Source: Caballeronia jiangsuensis
GTDB lineage: Bacteria; Pseudomonadota; Gammaproteobacteria; Burkholderiales; Burkholderiaceae
Length of the DNA stretch: 64,000 nucleotides
Direction: 5' to 3'
Assembly: GCA_000648925.1 (NCBI GenBank)
Contig: JFHF01000019.1
Span: forward strand, 1 to 64,000
Both the position numbers and the translations under genes were made by a program. Below, piece by piece: positions 1 to 9,900 of this stretch (its first letter is position 1; each line of letters begins with the position of its first letter). Under the pieces are notes generated by a model. That model had not been told where the DNA came from, ran no database searches, and saw only the letters and a list, made by a program, of their open reading frames with translations.

Positions 1-312
1 ATTTCGGTTCGTGTCAACAAGATTCGAAGCATTTTCTCTTCTTGCCAACCGCGCTCAGAACCTTCTACAACCCATCCCGAGCACACCACCGATAACCGCC
101 TACTCCCGCTTCCTTCGCGTTCATCGAATCGCGAAGGAACGGAATTTTAGTGAGTGAATGTCTCCTCCGCAAGTGAGCTGCGAAAAAATAATTCGACCGC
201 TCCGAGCGCCCTCGCCTGCCATAGATCGACAGACCTTAACGGCGCGCGATAAAAGCGTCGTCCGAGCGACTACAATCAAAGGTTCACCGCACCAATTAAC
301 TTTCGTACTTAT
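1..312. other. Intergenic, no gene seen
   Basis: This stretch lies upstream of the DUF2863 gene. The open frames crossing it on either strand overlap that gene in other frames and have no recognisable product. No clear promoter box, hairpin or RNA gene could be picked out. It presumably holds the DUF2863 promoter and the end of an upstream unit. Confidence 0.5.
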
Positions 313-1527
313 ATGCGCTCGCGAATCGCAAAACGTATTCCCCCGGATGCCGACAAGCTCGTCAGCCTCTCCCTCGCGCTCTTCGCGTCCGGAAGCCGCG
401 TCGAGGACAGGTTCTGGGAAGCCCGCCTCGACGCCCTCATCGCCAAACTCGTGCGTAACGGCAATCAGACGACGCTCGATGCCGCGCTCGACCATCTGCA
501 GCAGAACCATCCAGACGCCTACGGAGCGCTCGCCGATATGGCCGAGACGCACAGCGAGTCATTCAAAATCGACATCGAGGGCGCGCCCCACGAAGCATTG
601 CTCATTTCCGCGCCGGTGCTCGCGTGGACGCGCTATGCGATCCCGTCGGGGGCGCTCAAGGGCGATGCCGTCGATGCCCTGCGCACGCAAATGCAGGCGC
701 ATGTCCTAGCAGCGGACGCGCGCGTCGCCGTCGCGCCCTATCTCTACAGCATCGACCAGTTGCCGCGACACCACGTGGATACCGCACGCCTCGCGCAACA
801 ATTGTTGCAAACGGTGTTGAGCGGCACCGCCGCGCGCCTGAACCTGTCCGATCTTCCCGAAACCTCGCCGATTCTGGCCGACCCGCGATTTCTGCTGGCT
901 CTGGTCGTCGTGCCGGCCGGTGCGGCATTCTTCCGCTGGCAGGAAGACGAAAACGGCAGCCGCGTCGAGCGCGGTCAATGCCTCGAGCAGTGGGCCGCTC
1001 AAGGCGGGCCGAGTTTCGCCGCCATCTTGCCCGGCTGCGAATTCGAGTGCCTGCTTCCCGACGCCTACTACTCGGCCTGTCGCGACGCCGACGAGCAGGT
1101 CCGTCCCCACACCGTGCGCACCGCAGTCCGATATCTGTTCGACACGCTCGGCACCGCGCCTCAGGATTTACGGGCGGTTATCGCGGGCTTCGGGGAACGG
1201 CGCATCGACGAATACCGCATCGGCTTCACGCGGCGCGGCAGCAACGACGTGATCTACGGCGTCGTGTGGCCGCTCTACGGACGCGAAAACGGAGAGTCGG
1301 GGATGGACGACGACGCGGCCGATCTCGAAGGCGCCGATGGCCCGGTAGAGGAAATCGTCGAGTTGCTCAAAAGAACAGGCGTCTCGGATGTGCGGCGTCA
1401 CGCGGGACGCTTCGAGCCGGAGTTCTGCGACGACTGCGGTGTGCCGCTCTACGCCGATCCGCTCGGCGAGATCGTTCATGCCGAGATGCCCGAGGACGCA
1501 GAGCCGGCGCAGCCTCATTTCCACTGA
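313..1527 (+). CDS. DUF2863 family protein
   Basis: A 404-residue cytoplasmic protein of the DUF2863 family, a conserved Burkholderiales family of unknown function. There is no signal peptide or membrane segment. Near the C terminus is an acidic stretch followed by a CDDC-type pair (FCDDCG, around residue 377) that could bind metal. The C-terminal end (EPEFCDDCGVPLYAD) is typical of the family. The ATG at 313 was chosen because the conserved N-terminal region follows directly; its ribosome site is weak. The gene is monocistronic, with a terminator about 35 bp downstream. Its split neighbour, the LuxR-type regulator, is on the same strand. Confidence 0.85.
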   Translation: MRSRIAKRIPPDADKLVSLSLALFASGSRVEDRFWEARLDALIAKLVRNGNQTTLDAALDHLQQNHPDAYGALADMAETHSESFKIDIEGAPHEALLISAPVLAWTRYAIPSGALKGDAVDALRTQMQAHVLAADARVAVAPYLYSIDQLPRHHVDTARLAQQLLQTVLSGTAARLNLSDLPETSPILADPRFLLALVVVPAGAAFFRWQEDENGSRVERGQCLEQWAAQGGPSFAAILPGCEFECLLPDAYYSACRDADEQVRPHTVRTAVRYLFDTLGTAPQDLRAVIAGFGERRIDEYRIGFTRRGSNDVIYGVVWPLYGRENGESGMDDDAADLEGADGPVEEIVELLKRTGVSDVRRHAGRFEPEFCDDCGVPLYADPLGEIVHAEMPEDAEPAQPHFH

Positions 1528-1561
1528 CAATCGGCAAGAGAGCCGTTTTCAACCCACAACG

Positions 1562-1588
1562 AACCCCGCCCTCGCGCGGGGTTTTTGT
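1562..1588 (+). terminator. Rho-independent terminator after DUF2863 gene
   Basis: An inverted repeat CCCCGC/GCGGGG with a short CCTCGC-type loop is followed by a run of T (GTTTTTGTG). It lies just after the stop codon of the DUF2863 gene on the same strand. Confidence 0.8.
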
Positions 1589-1722
1589 GTATTTATGCCT
1601 ATGCCATTCGGATAGGGGGCCGAATCAGCTTAAATTTGTCAATATAGCCACTGACGCCGAAACGTAATTCGGCGTCGAGTCCCGGAGCCGAGGGCAACGG
1701 GTGTATTGACACGAGGTAAAGC

Positions 1723-2223
1723 ATGATAATCAACATTATTGGTTCCGACGCCGAGCGCCGGGCGGGCCTTAAAACATTGCTGCGCCGTGTTGCGCGCCAG
1801 GCGCAATTCACCGAGGCGAAGGACTGGAGACAAGCCCGTTCCGCCTTGAAACGCTCCGAACCCGACATGATCGTGATCGGCTGGGCGCCCGACATGCGTA
1901 CCGGCGACCTGCAGCTCCTGCTCGACGAAGCGCCCCGCGTGCCCGCAGCCATCATGGTCGACCGCTGCGGTGCCGCGCTCGTCTATGCGCTGATAAGTGT
2001 CGGCGCAATGGGCGTGATCCCACGTGCGCTCGACCCGATCCTTATCCTTCGCGCGCTTGAGATGGTGCTCGTCGGCGGCCACTACATTCCGCCCGACGTA
2101 GTCGACCCGGAACTGACGCTCGAACTCACCGCCCGCCGCGCCCGGGATATCGCCAAACTGCCGCTCAAAATTCGCCACCATCCGGCTCTGTCGCCACGAC
2201 AGCAGCAGATCATGCGCTGCTAA
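1723..2223 (+). pseudogene. LuxR-type response regulator, 5' part, cut by prophage
   Basis: This is the front part (166 residues) of a response regulator. Residues 1-130 look like a receiver fold, followed by the start of a GerE/LuxR helix-turn-helix (LSPRQQQIMRC). The frame ends at a TAA at 2221-2223, immediately after the 20-bp attachment core, so the recognition helix is missing. Joined across the prophage to 41672-41983 the frame continues naturally (VHMGSTNKMIAKTLG...). The receiver is atypical: the usual phospho-acceptor Asp after the third strand is a Gly (DMIVIGWAP), which suggests phosphorylation-independent control. As it stands the product would be a receiver without DNA binding. 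Confidence 0.9.
2201..2220 (+). repeat. attL core (20-bp direct repeat)
   Basis: The 20 bases AGCAGCAGATCATGCGCTGC at 2201-2220 recur exactly at 41652-41671. The bases on either side differ (C versus A before, T versus G after), so the repeat is exactly 20 bp. It falls in the HTH-coding part of the interrupted regulator gene and marks the left host/phage junction. Confidence 0.93.
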
Positions 2224-2425
2224 AAGCGCACTTTGTCTAGATTTTTCAACAACTTAGCTGATCCTATACAACAATTTCGGATCATCTGGCACGCGTAAAT
2301 TCACCCTGTTTTGCACTACCTGAAGCACTGCGCTTGCACTGGCTGCGCACGCTTTGCCACTTCTGCTGTGCGCAACCACCTTTTAGCACGAAATTGGGGC
2401 ACCATCAACAACTGGCAATCCTGCA
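2221..2425. other. Prophage left arm, non-coding, possible integrase arm sites
   Basis: There are about 205 bp without a gene between attL and the first phage gene. The heptamer TTGCACT occurs at 2311-2317 and 2334-2340, with a related CTGCACT at 2421-2427. The same heptamer occurs twice in tandem next to attR. Direct repeats flanking an attachment core are what arm-type integrase sites look like; this role is inferred. Confidence 0.45.
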
Positions 2426-2707
2426 CTAGCAGAAAGCAAGTTTGAAATGCACAGCGTCGGCAGCTTCCATGTGGAGCACATGGAGGCCATACAAGTAGTC
2501 ACGGTGAACACCGTACTTGCCTGTTGCGCTATCTCGCGATTCTGTTTTCGTGCGGATCGTATGCACAGCAACGCTATCGGAAAGGTCGTTTTCCGCAAGA
2601 AACGCAGATACCTTGCCGTGCATACCGATAGCTTCCGCTTCCGAACAATAACCGTATTGAAAGTAGTAGATGCCTTCATCTTCAACCTGACGCCATTTTG
2701 CTTCCAT
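2426..2707 (-). CDS. Small phage protein, FKL-F C-terminal motif family
   Basis: A 93-residue protein not recognised from a named family. It ends in ADAVHFKLAFC, matching the C-terminal pattern (D/A-rich turn, A-x-x-FKL-x-F) seen in several other small genes of this prophage (23276, 30345, 30587, 30944). There is no signal peptide or membrane segment. It lies 9 bp downstream of the 90-residue gene at 2717 on the same strand, so the two are probably co-transcribed. It is the last phage gene before attL. A cytoplasmic host-takeover or accessory role is possible but not shown. Confidence 0.65.
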   Translation of the reverse strand: MEAKWRQVEDEGIYYFQYGYCSEAEAIGMHGKVSAFLAENDLSDSVAVHTIRTKTESRDSATGKYGVHRDYLYGLHVLHMEAADAVHFKLAFC

Positions 2708-2716
2708 GTTTTCCCC

Positions 2717-2989
2717 TTAGTTAGTGTGTGCGAACGTTGCCGTGAATTTGGCAACGTTCTTCATATTGGTGATCCGGACATATACATCGTATTCTACAGG
2801 CCTTGTTTCTTCGCGTGCTTTCATCCATACACCGCCATATTCGCCCTTAGTCGAGATACAGTGCTTCCACCAGTATTCGAGAAGCTTGCATTGCTCGTAT
2901 GCGGATTTACGGGCGTTATCGCTGTAATGATGCGCGGAGTAAAGATGGCTACCGTCTCTCATTGGGTAGTGCGTAAGCGTGTCTTGCAT
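2717..2989 (-). CDS. Small phage protein, unknown
   Basis: A 90-residue protein of unknown function. It is rich in Tyr, His and Lys, with Cys at about 34 and 44. The C terminus (VAKFTATFAHTN) has a looser version of the F-x-x-x-F ending seen in the small-protein family of this prophage. It starts at an ATG just downstream of the 153-residue HTH protein gene on the same strand and precedes the 93-residue gene by a few bases. These three genes look like one short left-end operon. Confidence 0.55.
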   Translation of the reverse strand: MQDTLTHYPMRDGSHLYSAHHYSDNARKSAYEQCKLLEYWWKHCISTKGEYGGVWMKAREETRPVEYDVYVRITNMKNVAKFTATFAHTN

Positions 2990-3058
2990 TCATGTTCCTT
3001 TAGTGCGAGTGATGCCCTGCCCTTGAGGGCATCGCGTTGTTTTCAATGGAGTTGTTTG

Positions 3059-3520
3059 TTACTGGGCGGTTGCTTTGCTTGCTTCCCAAGCTCGCTTCCA
3101 AGTGCCGATAGAGTTGACGCTGACGCCTACCTTCTCTGCAATCTGCTTGTTGTTCAGCTTGCCTTCCGCGAACAGTGCTGTTGCTTCGGTCTTCTCTTTG
3201 TCCTTCTTGATCGGACCGGCGCTAGTACGCTTTGCGGGTTGCTTTGCGGTGAACAAGCTCTCGAACGCTTTATGTGCGTCGAGATTATCGGTCGTAACAA
3301 TATAACGACGTCCAGCAGGCTTGGTGCGGTCAACTTCACCGTCGGCTTGCTCGTTCGTCTTGTCGTTGACAATTACCGGGCGGTTATAAACAGTCTGCGT
3401 TTCGCATGTAGCGTTATTACTCGCAGCCCATTCCTGGATTGCGTTGATTTGCGCTTGTGCGTTATCTCCGATCAATTCGTCGGTGATTTCGATGCGACCG
3501 TTTTTAAGAGCTGCTTGCAT
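3059..3520 (-). CDS. Phage protein with C-terminal helix-turn-helix
   Basis: A 153-residue protein. The last 45 residues contain a clear helix-turn-helix of the resolvase/Hin type (LNNKQIAEKVGVSVNSIGTWKRAW), preceded by a Lys-rich linker (PIKKDKEKTE). The first 100 residues are not recognised, but they include DNLDAHKAFESLF, which resembles the C-terminal motif of the phage's small-protein family. It is the first gene of the left-end minus-strand group. It is the best candidate in the prophage for a sequence-specific DNA-binding regulator, although it does not look like a CI or Cro repressor. Function is inferred from the motif only. Confidence 0.65.
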   Translation of the reverse strand: MQAALKNGRIEITDELIGDNAQAQINAIQEWAASNNATCETQTVYNRPVIVNDKTNEQADGEVDRTKPAGRRYIVTTDNLDAHKAFESLFTAKQPAKRTSAGPIKKDKEKTEATALFAEGKLNNKQIAEKVGVSVNSIGTWKRAWEASKATAQ

Positions 3521-3875
3521 TTTGAGTTTTCCCCGTAGTTAAATTAATTAGTCGTTGCTTCTGAATGAATCAACGAAACGGAGTATCCACTCGTGAAACA
3601 CTAGTAGCAAATCGATTTCAAAGATTTCAATGCTAAACGCTTCCGAATACGCGAGAATAGTTTGCTTTTGCGTGAGTGTGAGCTAGAAGTTTTTTTCGCA
3701 AAAATTATGCGTGCCACACACAACGTTCCCCGACAAGCACCGAAAATGGTTGCCAAATTGAAAGAGCACCCAAAATATGGCGGTTTTGGGTGCTCTAAGT
3801 TGTTGTCACGAATAGGAAATACTTGGTTTGAGCATTTTCTATTTGAAGACTAGTTTTCAGCAAAAATACAACATT
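3521..3875. other. Gene-free stretch with strong hairpin
   Basis: This stretch lies between the HTH gene and the end of the virion operon. A 63-codon plus-strand frame at 3662-3853 runs straight through the hairpin at 3763-3796 and has no ribosome site, so it was not called. The AT-rich part at 3540-3660 probably holds the promoter of the left-end minus-strand operon, but no box can be defined with confidence. Confidence 0.5.
3763..3796 (-). terminator. Hairpin terminating the virion operon
   Basis: A perfect 13-bp stem (AGAGCACCCAAAA / TTTTGGGTGCTCT) with an 8-base loop lies about 80 bp beyond the stop codon of the last virion gene. Read on the minus strand it is followed by TTCAATTTGG, a weak T tract, so it may terminate transcription or protect the 3' end. 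Confidence 0.6.
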
Positions 3876-5051
3876 TCAATAGCGACCGGGCATCAAGTAC
3901 GCTGGGTTCATCATCCCGCCAGCACCGGGAATGAAGTTGCTGCCGCTGCCTAATCCGGCCATTGGAGACTGTGCGGAGTTCGCCAGCATATTGTTGAGAA
4001 GCGTCTGATAGCTGGTTGAGGTCGGCAACTCTGTCGCACCCGGCATAGCGATAATCCCGCCTGCTCCGGTCATCATTGGCATTGGTGCAGGGATTCCTGA
4101 ACCTGCATTGCCTTGTGTTGCTCTGCGTGGTGCAGGCATTCTCGCTACTTGCGGTTGTTGCTGTGGCTGTTGCGCAAGCTGACTAGCGGTGTATGCCTTC
4201 TGTCCCGCGTTCAACACCTTCATGCCAGTACCGAGAGACGGACTGTTGAAGAACCCGCCCATTGTCGATGTTGCGCCAGAACCGTATCCAACAGCACCAG
4301 TGCCGTTCACCGAACCTGAAATACCACCGCCTATTGCGCCGCTTGACGTGCCGGTCATTCCACCGCCGTAACCACCCTCGACACCAAACAAGCCTGTAGG
4401 TGCTTCCCCTAATGCGTTGCCATATGCTGTAGGCATTGTGAAAGAACCGCCAGTACCGACAGTGCTGGCCAAACCAGAGTCACCATACGCTGCGGCACCA
4501 TGCAGAGCGCCATACAAGCCTGTTCCCGATTGTCCTGCTCCGGCACCAATACTTGAGCCGATGCCATTGCCAACGCCGGTTAAACCAACGGTAGTGGCTC
4601 CTGCACCAGCCGCCCCAGCGGCAGCAGCGCCCAATCCACCTGTCGCGCCGACGGTCGTACCTGCTGTTGCTGCGAGTGCTCCTGCCCCTAAATCTGTTCC
4701 TGCTGTTCCTGCTAGCAAGCCAGAACCAAGACCGGCGGCAGTACCAACGTCAGCGGCACCAGCACCAATTGCGGCTGCTGTTCCCGCGTCTGCCGCTAAA
4801 GCTCCTGTTGCTCCTGCTGTTGCGCCAGCGGTTGCACCTGCTCCCGCACCCAATGCCCCTAATGCGGCACCACCCGTAAAGTAAGCAGCAGCGGCGATTG
4901 CGGCCGCTTCTAGTGGATGCGACTCTGCCGTCTCAGAAATATTTCTGATTGGGCCAAAGCGCATGATAGGGTCGATCTTACGGTTGATAGCACCCAATTT
5001 CTCTGTAATTGGCGAAATGGCGTTGTCGATTCCTTGAACTGCTGATCCCAT
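3876..5051 (-). CDS. Gly/Ala-rich phage structural protein
   Basis: A 391-residue protein dominated by Gly, Ala and Thr. A hydrophobic AAAIAAAAYF segment lies near residue 50. The sequence from about 55 to 270 is low-complexity, followed by a Gln/Pro-rich region (QQPQQQPQV) near 300. The start is supported by a ribosome site (AAGGAGCGAAT) directly before the ATG. It is the last gene of the minus-strand virion module, right after the tail-collar gene. Proteins of this composition at this position in short-tailed phages are usually minor virion or tail-tip proteins; that is inference from context. Confidence 0.65.
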   Translation of the reverse strand: MGSAVQGIDNAISPITEKLGAINRKIDPIMRFGPIRNISETAESHPLEAAAIAAAAYFTGGAALGALGAGAGATAGATAGATGALAADAGTAAAIGAGAADVGTAAGLGSGLLAGTAGTDLGAGALAATAGTTVGATGGLGAAAAGAAGAGATTVGLTGVGNGIGSSIGAGAGQSGTGLYGALHGAAAYGDSGLASTVGTGGSFTMPTAYGNALGEAPTGLFGVEGGYGGGMTGTSSGAIGGGISGSVNGTGAVGYGSGATSTMGGFFNSPSLGTGMKVLNAGQKAYTASQLAQQPQQQPQVARMPAPRRATQGNAGSGIPAPMPMMTGAGGIIAMPGATELPTSTSYQTLLNNMLANSAQSPMAGLGSGSNFIPGAGGMMNPAYLMPGRY

Positions 5052-5060
5052 ATTCGCTCC

Positions 5061-5870
5061 TTAGTTGCTCGAAATTTTCATGACGTAGCAAAGCGCGTAA
5101 TACTGTGGGATCACTGTGAACGGTGTACCTGAACCTGCATTACCAAGGCTGATACCTGTTCCTGAACCATAGACGCTGATGTTTGCGTATGACGACAAGA
5201 TGGCGATGCCTGTCCCTGATGCGTTCGTGTTCTGCGCAGCGCGAGCACCGTAGCCATTTGGGCCGCTTGCAGCAGTAATACCGCCGTTGTCACCACCAGC
5301 TTGACCAACACCACCAGAAGGCATGCTGTGAGCGTGGCCGTTATCAACGAGACCGTGACTGTGTGTGCCATCTGAAACAGAGTGCGAGTGCCCACCGTCA
5401 AAAACTTGGTGGCTATGAACAGGCATGTTTGCTTGTGATAGCGTGTAGGTAAATGTACCGCCAGCTTGGCCCGGTGAAAAGCTTCCACCACCAGCAATAA
5501 CAAAGCGGTCGAGCAAGTTTGGGGTACCGTTCTGTCCGTTACACAAAGCCCAGTTAGGACCGAATGCTGACGCAATGTTAGCGACGGAACCGGACCATAG
5601 CTTGATCGTGCCGATTGGTTCGTAGTTCTTTAACTGTTGCAGGTTGATCGCGTCAGTGTTTGCCGTACCTGCTGCAACGTTGTTGATCTGATAGCCGCTC
5701 ATCGACAATGCTTTCGACATTGTGATGCCGGTACCGTTTGCAACTTGCGCAATGAACGCCGCGTGAGCTTGCAAGTATAGAGCCGCGTTATTGCCAATTG
5801 GCTCGTTGCCCGCTGGGCTGTTCAGCGTAGGCGTTACGCTGAGTTGTGAAATGCTTGATGGGACTGACAT
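5061..5870 (-). CDS. Phage tail collar domain protein (short tail-fibre type)
   Basis: A 269-residue protein with a tail-collar domain: residues about 90-130 carry the typical start (YEPIGTIKLWSG... WALCNGQNGTPNLLDRF). A histidine array follows, with repeated H-x-H pairs (HSHQ, HSHS, HSHG, HAHS, about 155-185). The C terminus has the family ending (PFTVIPQYYALCYVMKI). In T4 gp12-like fibres such HxH motifs bind metal along a trimeric fibre, so the protein probably trimerises and contacts the host surface. Its ATG overlaps the stop of the upstream gene (TAATG), implying coupled translation. Confidence 0.8.
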   Translation of the reverse strand: MSVPSSISQLSVTPTLNSPAGNEPIGNNAALYLQAHAAFIAQVANGTGITMSKALSMSGYQINNVAAGTANTDAINLQQLKNYEPIGTIKLWSGSVANIASAFGPNWALCNGQNGTPNLLDRFVIAGGGSFSPGQAGGTFTYTLSQANMPVHSHQVFDGGHSHSVSDGTHSHGLVDNGHAHSMPSGGVGQAGGDNGGITAASGPNGYGARAAQNTNASGTGIAILSSYANISVYGSGTGISLGNAGSGTPFTVIPQYYALCYVMKISSN

Positions 5871-6892
5871 TACAGGTAGCCTCCTTGTGCTAATGATCCG
5901 AGCAAGCCAGCACCTGCTGTTGCCCCGCCTACTCCAATACCCAATGGGCTTGCTGATTGTGTTGAGCTTGTGACGCCCTGCGCACCGTTACCCAATGCAG
6001 CACTGAGACCTGATTCCAACACGCCCAAGTTCTCGTACGGAGCCATATTTTGCGAGTACCATTGCTGATAGTTCGCATTGAGTTGGTTCTGATCGTTTGT
6101 CTGCAACGCTGTGCCGCCTGTGTACTGCGCATTCAACTGGTTCAGCGTGTTCGCATCCAATGATGGAGCCAAACCAGCAGCAGAAAGAGCGCGACCTTGT
6201 GCAGTGTTGTAATTGCTGCTGTTCAAACCCGCTGCTTGCAAGTTCGCTGACTGGTTAGCCAAGCTTGCTTGGGTTGCCAGTGAAGCGTTGTTGCTAGCTG
6301 CTTGCGAAGCAGTGTTATAGGCGTTGCCGTAGATATTCGCTGAGTTATTCGCCAGTGCACGAGCCAAAGTCTGGTTTTGGTCGTTCATAGCGTTTTGCTG
6401 CGCACTTCCACCAAACGCACCATTGCTCGCAAACTGAGCATTGAGGTTCATTGCGTTCTTGTTGAAGTCTTGCGTAGTCTCTTGGTTGGCTGCACTTGTC
6501 ATCTGTTGCAGATATGGGTTGCTCATATCCGCATAAGGGTTCTGTGCTGCCGTTGCCTGCGTAGCTTGGACGGTGCCGTAGTTGTTGCCACCGTTATTAG
6601 CTGTGTTCGCAACTGAACCGCTTACTTGACCACCAACACCACCGCTTTGTGCGAGGTTGGTCATGCCTTGAATAGCGCCAGTCTGAGTGCCATTAGCTCC
6701 AGCGTAGGTTTGACCTTGATACTGTGGAACGCCTGACTTAGACAGATCGCTACTTGTTTGCAGAATCTGCTGTGCGTATGGCTGTGCGTAGCCGGGCAGT
6801 TCTTGCGTGGTAGTTGAGCTACCACCACTGGCACCGCTAGAGCCACAAGGCACATGGCCTAGGGCTTTTCGTTTTAATAGGAAGATCGACAT
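5870..6892 (-). CDS. Tail/internal virion protein, Asn/Gln/Ala-rich
   Basis: A 340-residue protein rich in Asn, Gln, Ala and Ser. A conserved-looking N-terminal segment (TTTQELPGYAQPYAQQIL, residues about 27-44) is followed by long amphipathic repetitive sequence (about 100-250). The N terminus has a short basic-hydrophobic start (MSIFLLKRKALG). It sits between the large lysozyme-domain protein and the tail-collar protein in the virion operon. Similar Asn/Gln-rich proteins are structural in podoviruses; the exact role is unknown. The ribosome site AAGGGAAC precedes the ATG, in an AATAATAAC context that recurs at other virion gene starts. Confidence 0.65.
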   Translation of the reverse strand: MSIFLLKRKALGHVPCGSSGASGGSSTTTQELPGYAQPYAQQILQTSSDLSKSGVPQYQGQTYAGANGTQTGAIQGMTNLAQSGGVGGQVSGSVANTANNGGNNYGTVQATQATAAQNPYADMSNPYLQQMTSAANQETTQDFNKNAMNLNAQFASNGAFGGSAQQNAMNDQNQTLARALANNSANIYGNAYNTASQAASNNASLATQASLANQSANLQAAGLNSSNYNTAQGRALSAAGLAPSLDANTLNQLNAQYTGGTALQTNDQNQLNANYQQWYSQNMAPYENLGVLESGLSAALGNGAQGVTSSTQSASPLGIGVGGATAGAGLLGSLAQGGYL

Positions 6893-6935
6893 CTATGTTC
6901 CCTTGTTATTATTTTTATTTGGGAGGTGGAGCTAG

Positions 6936-9900
6936 TTACTTCTTGCGCTTATCGTCGTTGAATTCGTTAGCGATCTGACCTGCGATGATTGCCCCAAGCA
7001 AGCCACCTGCAGCTTTGGTACTGTCCATCTTACTTATCAGGCTTTCGTTAATTACGTTCTTTCTTCGACCTCCTTTGTTAAGTGCAGTCATTGCGTCAGA
7101 CAGGCGCTTAGGATCGAGCAACAGCTTTTCGACTGCATCTCGGTTCGCTGCTGTTGCCTTTGCCAACGTCTCTGCTGAGTCGCCGCCGAGCAAGCGCCCT
7201 GCGAGCTTTGCCGTTCCAGTCGCAAACTTGTCACCGAGGAAATCACCAGCAGTCGCACCCAACTTGCCAAACATCTTTGCGCCTGCAAGAGTAGCTGGCG
7301 GACCCATTAGCATTCGCATTGCGGTCTGACCGTGCTCACCACCGACGAAGTTACCAATACCATTACCGCGCTGTCCTGCAATAAGGTTCTCGAAGCCTTC
7401 GCGCTTTGCGAAGTTGGAAGTTGTGTTTGAACCTGCTACGTTCTCAGTACGTGTCGCATAACGGCGCAAGTTGTCTTGCACTGCGTTCAAGCGAGCAACA
7501 TTCTCTGGTGAATACTTGTCGAACTCTGTTCCGAGATTGCGCACGTCATGCCACGCAACATTGCCGGTAGGACGTGTATCAAAGCGCTTCATCAACTCGT
7601 TATAGTTCTCTTGCTGACCAATAGCGTGATTACCCGCTGCGTGCTCGCTATAGAACTGTTTGTACGCTGGTGAGTTACCTTCCAAGTGCTGTTGCAGTTG
7701 TGCCGCTGCGATTGGGTCCTTCTCTGCCGCTGCTCGCATGTAGTTGTAGGAATCACCGCGCAAGCCTTGTGCGCTATTACGCTTTGCTGCCGCGATTGCG
7801 TCGTCTCGAAGTTGCTCAAGCTGGGCGAGCTTTGCCATTGAGACAGCCTTTGCAGGGTCCATTGGGTTGTTGTTCGCCTTCCCTGCTTTGATCTGCTTTA
7901 CAAGGGCGTCAAGCTTATTGACGTTAAGCTTGCCGAACGCATTGACCATATTTGGGTCTGTGAGAAACTTGCTCTCTGCGATCATGTCGGAGCGTTTTGC
8001 AAACTCCTTGTTGACATTTGCGAAGCCCTTGACATTGCTCTCAAGCATATTGTTGATACGCTTGCGAATGTCGTAGTAGTTGTTCAACTGGTATCGATCT
8101 GCTGATGCCACGTCAGCAGGGTTACCCATACGCTCGATATAATTGTCGAGATACATCTTTGACAGGTTCAAGTCAGCAGGAGTGATAGCGCGATAGCCTG
8201 TGCCATTGCCTGTCATTATGTCTTTGATAACTGGCTCGTCGCTCAACGCATTGCGCTTGTTGATACTCACCGCATCTAGCGCCTTCTGCATGATTGGTGT
8301 TTCGAGCAAATCGTGTAGATCACCCTCAACGCGCATTGGCTTCGCATTTGCAAGAACGCTCTCATACATTGGCGAAGTTGCTAATGTACGATCAGTCTCA
8401 AGTCCGGCTGTCTTAGCTGCTGTGCCCGCAACATTGTTCCAACCCGCTACGAGGTCATTGTTTGGTTCGTCGAACGCACGTTGGATTACGTTGTCACCCT
8501 CGTTTTGCGCATAGACATTGGCACGGCCCAAGTTCTTCTGCATTGCAGGCGTATCGAATACTGTTCGATCTTGCTGTGCTGTGACTGGACCTACTTCCTT
8601 GTTGCCTTGTGCAGCAAGGGCTTCTTGTGATGCGTTAAAGGCGTCTCTTTGAGCTTGCAAAGCCGCGTCTGAAGTTGCACCTGTCTTTAAGAAGTCGGTG
8701 TTCGCATTCGCGTTTGCATCAGCGCGTGCAGCGAGTGCCGCGTTGTTGTCGCTCTTGTCCAAACCTTGCTGGATTGCTTGAACAGTAGGATTGTCTGTCG
8801 CTTCCGCTGCTGTGCGTTGATAACCGGGCACTGCACTGTCAGCGTTTGCCGCCATTTGTTTAGCTACGGCAGTCGATCTCGCACCGTCTGCGTTGATGCC
8901 CTCAGCTACCTTTGATGCCATTTGTGTTTCAGCAGGTGTGAAAGCACCACCAGTAGCAGTGCCTGCATTTGCCGCTGTTGCATCTTCAGCCTTAAGCATC
9001 TTGCTGATACCTGTGACCTTGGACACGATCGGCTTTGCCATTGCACCCACGGCATGGCCGACTACACCACCAGCAGTACCGACTGCCGCGCCCATCAACG
9101 GATGATCTGGATCAGCAAGGGCTCCTTGTGCAGCAGTTTGAAGGACCGTGCTTGCTAGACCGCCACCTGTCATTGGTGTTAATGCTGCGGAGCCTGTTAG
9201 ATCTGTTGCGAAACGACCAGTCTTGTCCACCCAGTTATGATCAACCTTGTCGTAAGCCTGCTGCTGCGCTGCGTTCGTTGCGTGCAAGTCCTGCAAGCCT
9301 TGTGCTGCGTCTTTTGCGAACTGTGAATTTGGCGCAATCCAGTTGGCGCCCTTAGAAAGCCAACCAACAGCCGGTTCAAGCTTGCTGTAAATGGCATCAC
9401 GAGCGCCCATCATTACAGGGTTGGTCGTGGTTGTAACTGTGCCGGGCGCTTTATCTTGTGATTGAGGACCGTATTGCTTCAAGAAGCTTGATACATCGTC
9501 GCTGTTGTCAGCTTGCGCAGGAGCTTGAGTCTGCGCTTGCGATGGTGCGGCACCGCCATACTGCTTGATGAAGGAAGCAACGTCTGATGTGTCGCCCTTT
9601 GCAGCAGGTTGTGGTACTTCGCTCGCATTCGCGTTGGTTGAGCCTGTAACAGCACCCAGAACGTTAGACATGATCTTTGCTGTGCTGCTGACCTTGCTAA
9701 CGTAGTTCGGGTCTTGAGCGTACCCACCAGCTTTCAATGCGGATGCGAACGTAGTCGCGTCCTTTGCGCCAATAGCCTTTGGATACTTGTTCTTGATCAG
9801 ATTAACGAAGCCGTCGCCGAATGCGTCAGGAGTGTCGTACTGCTGGTAGACATCGTTTGAGCCTGTCTGATTGTCAGTCGCGCTAACGCCCTTGCCATTT

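Noticed and set aside
158..709. Overlapping frames at the left edge on both strands
   Set aside because: They overlap the DUF2863 gene in other frames, have Ser/Arg/Pro-rich shadow composition and no recognisable product.
3662..3853. A 63-codon plus-strand frame
   Set aside because: It runs through both arms of a perfect 13-bp hairpin at the end of the virion operon and has no ribosome site or recognisable sequence.
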